Source: Apricaphanius iberus
Lineage: Eukaryota > Chordata > Actinopteri > Cyprinodontiformes > Aphaniidae
Reading direction: 5' to 3'
Length of the DNA stretch: 64,000 nucleotides
NCBI GenBank assembly: GCA_028564705.1
Contig: JAPXFQ010002465.1
Location: 1,488,001 to 1,552,000 of the forward strand
The translations under genes and the position numbers were made by a program. The notes under the pieces were generated by a model that worked only from the letters and a program-made list of their open reading frames with translations, was not told the DNA's origin and searched no databases. Positions 59,301 to 64,000 of the stretch are shown piece by piece; positions within the stretch are counted from its first letter, which is position 1; the number at the start of each line of letters is the position of its first letter.

Positions 59301-61599
59301 CCATTTATCAAGTAAGATGAGAGCAGAGAAGGAGAGGAGCTGACATGCCATTTTTTGTGCGTATTTGAAGCCAAGAAATAAATGCCAATCCAGCTGGGAA
59401 AGCCTGGGTTGTGGTTTAAATTCTCTGTTTGCCATGTGAAGATCGGTGGCAGCGGTAAAGGATTATAAATGCTAACTGGATGAGGTGTGGGGGGACGTGA
59501 GCAGATCCACAGTAAATGATCTCACTTTCTTGCATTTTCTATTTCTTGTGCATCTTCCTGCTCTCCTGTGTGGGATGGGAGTTACTGGATTCTTCTGATG
59601 CCCTTCCATCCCACATAAGGAGTGGATGGATGAAGGGAGCAAGCAGCAATGGCCAAGGGGCCAGGTGGGTTGGCATGGCCACCACTCTGCATGTGATTTT
59701 TGTTGCCATTGGATATGGTCTGCTGCAGCAGTGTCTTTGTGCAGAGCTTCCTTCATAGCAGACATGATTTAGCCTCGCTTTTCTACGCCTCACTAAGCAG
59801 CAACCTTGGCTCCTGACGGAGGAAAAGCATGAAAGCTTTCCAGAGAAACACAAGTTGTTTCGGTTATTCTTGAGAACACTGATCCTGAGAGGCTGTCTCA
59901 TGCCACGATGGATTGATGGTGGAGCTGGTTGGTTCAAAGCCTAGCAAAATGCAATTATGACTGGGATGAGTCAGAGTGGAAATAAGAGTTTCAGGAGCAG
60001 AGAGGATGAGAACAAGCCTCATTTGAGGAGAGCATCTGAGCCTCATCTCAGACCTGGACACCGTATCTAATACATCTCACAGTCAGGAGTTTGGGCCGTT
60101 TGTCTGTGTTTTCTATGTCTGTTTCTGTTTGTTTGCTTTCTGTTGTTCTCTAACTGTCTGGAGAATTCACCAGAGTGGTGCCCCTCAATGAGCTAAGGAG
60201 CTGTCCACCAAGTTGGGGGCGGAGCTTGCCGGCTTGAGCTTACACTCATAGAGGATATTAGGAGCTGGCAGCCATACCTTCTTTGCCTGAGTGTTAAAGC
60301 TCCTGTGAAAACTCCCCATGATCTGTTCTCCAGCTTCACTGAACCATTTCTTCAAGCTCCAAGTTCCTCCGTGACCCGTCTCGGTGCTCTGCCTGCCCGC
60401 CCTCCCTGCTCACTCATCACTCCTAGATTCCAACACCTCCTTTCCAGTTGCTCTGCAGGAAGCTCTCTTCCTCTTCTCCTCATTATGTATTATAATAAAG
60501 ATTCTTAAACTTTTTAGCTGGTCTTCTAGTGTTGTTCTGCATGTGGGTCAAAATAATGAATTCGAACGTGGCACTCGGAAACTGGTAGCTGACAGCATGT
60601 GGACGAGTTACTGGAGCTTTGGAGTGAATCTGTGACTGCACTGGGCAGAACAGTGGTGACAGATTCCTACAGCTTAACCACTGATCCAGAAAGTGAGCAT
60701 GCAGGGATCGCTCTCCATCTGAAGCGATTCAGAGAGTCTTGCCAAATTCTGATCCCTTTAATTAGAGAAATGTTCTCTGATTTCAAAACTTTGGCTGAAG
60801 TGGTGCTTGTAATTCAAGTATCCAGTGTGGCAGAAGAGCACATTTTCAGCCTCCATTACACACATGCAGAGCACAGTTCAACTCAATTCAAATAAATGAT
60901 GGATACTTCTGAATATGTCATCATTATCATTTTAAGAATTGACAGGTAAAAATAGTTTATGACCAGATTTTTTGACCCCATTGATCAAATTGATCCTAAA
61001 CAAAAAAATTGTAGCATAACCTTTGGGACACATACAATAAGGGGATAAACGGTAAAACTTTAACAAAATATATGTTATTTTTCTCTAACAGAAGCATCGT
61101 AACCACCTACTGTATATTAATCCGTTTTCAAATAGACATTGTCTGTTTTCACAGGAGAAATAAACATCTCATCCCCCAGTCTTTAATACCTAACAGCCAC
61201 GCTCTCTATTATGTGTTATGTTCAAACATTATCACCTCGTGATTCACACCTAGTCTTTATACCTCTTCCTCCACACTCTCACAGTGTTTCTCTGTTCATC
61301 TTGGAACATACAACACCTCCTCTCTGTCTGTTTCTCCTCTTTTCTGTTTTTTTTATAGCATGTATTAATTGTTGCAGTTTCATTACCGATCAAAGCCTGG
61401 GCTGCAGGAGACTTGGCAGCGATAATAGTTTGAGAGCTTGAAGAACTGACTGAAAACTTTACAGTATTCGACTCCTTGGATTTTTTTATCCTTTTCATTC
61501 CTTTCACAAATCAATCAGGATCAACAAAATTTGACTTTACTGACAGAAAAAAAAACTTTAATGTCAAATTGGTTTCTACAAAATAATGAATTTATGTAA
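56346..61599. other. Presumed SGSM2 first intron or upstream region, no gene recognised
   Basis: I searched the minus strand for the family's N-terminal exon(s), which should precede the RUN start at 45.9 kb, and saw none. Open stretches at 59.47-59.94 kb (both strands) overlap each other. The one at 60599-60895 (plus) has no known domain. Confidence 0.5.
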
Positions 61600-62460
61600 T
61601 AATGAATAATAATGGAATATAAAATAAGTGATACAAATTCAGCCCCTTCTAGTCAGTATTTATTAGAAGCACTTTTGGCCATAATCCCAGCAGGTAGTCT
61701 GTTCAGACAGGTCTCTAACAGAGACCTTCGCTCTCAGACTGCAGGTTTACTGGTAGTTCCTAGGATTTCTAAAAGTAGAATGGGTGGCAGATCTTTCAGC
61801 TATCAGGCTCCCCTCCTATGGAACAGGCTCCCAGGGTTGGTTCGTGAAGCAGACAATTTGTCTATCTTTAAAACTAGGCTTAAAACTTTCCTCTTTGACA
61901 AAGCTTACAGTTAGAGATATGTTTATAGGTAGTTAGAGACAGGTTAGACAGGTAGATAGGAAGAGACAGGTTAATGTTAGTAGTCAGGTAGAGATAGATT
62001 AATGTAAGCCAGATAGAGAGTGTTAGTAGCCAGGTCTCCTAGTAGCTAGGAGACAGGTTAATGTTAGTAGCTATGCTGCTTTAGGCTGTTGGAGGACATT
62101 ATTGGAGTCAGTTCCTACTTTCTCTCCTACTTCTCCCCAACTGCATGATGTACTGTCAATTCAAGCACTAACCTGTTTTCTCTTAGTCTCTTCCTACAGT
62201 AGGTGCTCCTGACCCGCCCTGCTTGATGACCCTGACTAAGATGGCATTCCAGTGGAGGAACGTTCTCCACGTCCTGCTACCAACTTCTGCTTCTGCATCA
62301 GTTCTGTGTCTCTTTCTGTGTCTCTGCTGCCTTCTCCAAACCACAGACGGTCTCGGCAGATGACCGCTAATGCTGAGCCTGGTTCTGCTGGAGGTTTCTT
62401 CCTGTTAAAAGGGAGTTTTTCTTCAACAGTTGCTACATTCGCACCACAACCCACTTGAAC
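61600..62460 (+). mobile_element. LINE 3' part: ORF2 C-terminus plus 3' UTR
   Basis: The frame 61612-61914 ends RSFSYQAPLLWNRLPGLVRE, ADNLSIFKTRLKTFLFDKAY and Ser-stop, a LINE ORF2 C-terminus different from the 44-kb family. It is followed by a UTR with imperfect (ggttaatgttagtagc) repeats, then ccagtggaggaacgttctcc, gacggtctcggcagatgacc and ggaggtttcttcctgttaaa. Fragments of this UTR occur at 2.8, 11.1, 12.9 and 21.0 kb. Confidence 0.8.
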
Positions 62461-62514
62461 ATTTTCAAATCAAAACATAAATTTTTTTGAATGTGTTTGG
62501 GTGTGAGTGGAGCC

Positions 62515-62641
62515 TCTCGACCAATGACCGCTGGAGATGGGCACCAGTCCCTCCGCGACTCTGTGAGGATAAGTGGAGTAGATTATGTATGTATGTATGT
62601 ATGTATGTATGTATGGATGGATGGATGGATGGATGGATGGA
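62515..62641 (+). repeat. Repeat tail and (TATG)n(GATG)n microsatellite
   Basis: gaccgctggagatgggcacc and cgcgactctgtgaggataag, the sense form of the unit at 29.83 kb, lead into about eight TATG and six GATG units (62581-62641). GGATG-type expansion at this repeat's tail is common in teleosts. Confidence 0.85.
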
Positions 62642-63599
62642 GAGTCAAGGTTTCCAGAGGTGCCATGACAGCAGAAAGCTTGGGACTTTTAGAGTGCTGC
62701 AGCTCTTAACTGTCATCATATTGGATTGTCAGATTACACAGAACCAATGCTTTCTATATGAGAAGACAGATGTGCTCATTGTGGGTGGAGAGGGGAACTA
62801 ATCATGGTGAGTGTCAGTGAGAGCTCTAGGCACTTGAATCATATGGAGGTTGACGTTCCGGTGTGCACAGTAGGGAATGCGACATTACTAGGAAATTCAA
62901 CCACATAAAAACAAATCTGCTTTCTGATCAGGATGCTTCCTTTCCGGGTGGAACTGTTGTCACATAGTAGTTTTCGTCATGTTAGAGATGTGATGCCGGA
63001 GGCTGTGAAGGGAGCTGGATGTAACGCTGCTATTCATAGAGACCGCTTTGTGCCGTCAAATCAGAACTATATACAATCTTAATATCAGTGTTACTACCTC
63101 TCAGGAAGGATAAAACAATACATTCATTGTACTCTATTTCCAACTCAGGGTGAGAATGAATATGCAGCTTTTGAAAGATGTTTATCAAGTTGTTTCATTT
63201 TGTGGAAAAAGGAAGAAATGTGAACATTCTGTCTGTATGGGTTATTTTACAAGACAAGACCTCTTCACACAGAAGTGGAAACAGTTTATGTAAGGGAAAT
63301 TAACTTGCTCCTACACTCCCAGCTAGAAACTGGCAATTTAAGTGTTTGGCTGTTATTAGTTATCTGCAATATTCACTGAGTTTAAAAACAGTCTGATATC
63401 TCACAACGTTGCTTGCCCAAAAGAAAAGGCTGACTTTTAGGCCTACCCCCTCTGAATAAATTACAGAACAATGTTTTTCCTACGAAAAAAGAAAAGTTGC
63501 AAGGCATTTGGGAATGTTTTAATCAGCTTTTTACATCTAGAGAGTGAACTGAGTGGAGAATATCTGTAAACCAACAGGTTTTCTAAAAATAAAAAAGTC
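62642..63599. other. No gene recognised
   Basis: Nothing with a recognisable domain or repeat identity. Confidence 0.5.
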
Positions 63600-64000
63600 C
63601 TTCCAGCCATAAGGGTGGATCCGATCCAAATAGTTAACTCATCCCTCCTATCAGGTGTTTTCCCCAAAGCCTTAAAAACAGCAGTTATCAAACCAATACT
63701 AAGGAGAAGAACCTAGCATGTTAATGCAAAACTACAGACCAATCTCTAATCTCCCATTTATCAGAAAAATTATTGAAAAAGCTGTGTTCCAACAATTGAA
63801 CAGCTTCTTAACAATGAACAACCCCTGGTTTGCGTAGGCACCACAGCACCGAGAAAGCCCTCATCAAAGTCTTCAGTGACATCTGTATATATACTGACCG
63901 TAGTAAAACCACAGTCCTCGTACTATTGGACCTCACTGCAGCATTTGACACCGTTGTTCATGATATAGTCCTAGAACATCCAGAGAGCTGGTTGGACTCT
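63600..64000 (+). mobile_element. L2-like LINE reverse-transcriptase region, cut by window end
   Basis: It parallels 49.6-49.95 kb: catccctcctatcaggtgtt, ttaaaaacagcagttatcaa, aactacagaccaatctctaa. Near the end VLVLLDLTAAFDTV is RT motif A with its Asp intact, better preserved than in the 49.6-kb copy. The element continues beyond base 64000. Confidence 0.85.

Noticed and set aside
59472..59937. Overlapping open frames on both strands at 59.5-59.9 kb
   Set aside because: No domain, no splice-site pattern and no similarity to SGSM2 N-terminal exons.
60599..60895. 98-codon plus-strand open frame
   Set aside because: Reads like a protein by composition but I recognise no family and there is no flanking gene structure.
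1..64000. CRISPR arrays, operons, prophage or other prokaryotic systems
   Set aside because: The tandem repeats are microsatellites and dispersed repeats; gene structure is spliced and vertebrate.

Overview
This is vertebrate genomic DNA, almost certainly from a percomorph-type ray-finned (teleost) fish. The evidence is an AT-rich sequence, one multi-exon vertebrate gene with GT-AG introns, and dense teleost repeats: L2-like, RTE-like and R4/Rex6-like LINEs, tRNA-derived SINEs, Tc1, hAT and Harbinger elements and TTAA MITEs. I see no operons, CRISPR arrays or other prokaryotic features.

The only gene I can support is the orthologue of SGSM2 (small G protein signalling modulator 2, also called RUTBC1), on the minus strand. 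Twenty consecutive coding exons lie between about 45.9 kb and 0.23 kb. Every junction is GT-AG and phase-compatible. Together they encode about 935 residues: the RUN domain (45.9-30.3 kb), the Rab-binding PH-like region (30.2-25.8 kb), an acidic and low-complexity linker (25.6-15.8 kb), and the TBC Rab-GAP domain split by an inserted linker (13.8-0.23 kb). Both GAP catalytic fingers are present: Arg in IDKDVQR at 3741-3743 and Gln in GYVQG at 849-851. The gene runs off the window at both ends. The N-terminal exon or exons, upstream of the first visible RUN exon, were not found in 45.9-64 kb. The last TBC exons lie left of base 234. The right-hand 18 kb is therefore either the long first intron or 5' flank.

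The rest is mobile-element sediment, mostly inside SGSM2 introns. Well-delimited insertions include hAT elements at 1454-2821 (perfect 8-bp target duplication), 4981-5391 and 48296-48643 (7/8 duplications), a TTAA MITE at 28265-28529, and a Harbinger-like element at 39456-40751 (TTA duplication). Nested insertions are common. An L2-like LINE at 49.6-52.1 kb is split by a 1.06-kb DNA element and by a hAT MITE. A Tc1 relic at 17.1-18.1 kb is interrupted by another repeat. Two copies of one unclassified element (39.2-41.0 and 43.6-45.1 kb) have been opened by different insertions. Decayed coding pieces of transposon proteins (BED and THAP zinc fingers, a RecQ-like helicase, endonuclease and reverse transcriptase domains) are present but broken.

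I do not see a convincing new biological system. The most useful observations are the intact SGSM2 gene model, a tandem NAGNAG acceptor in it, two hAT elements bracketing its largest visible exon, and the unclassified repeat families and nested insertions. All family assignments come from reading motifs by eye, without database searches.
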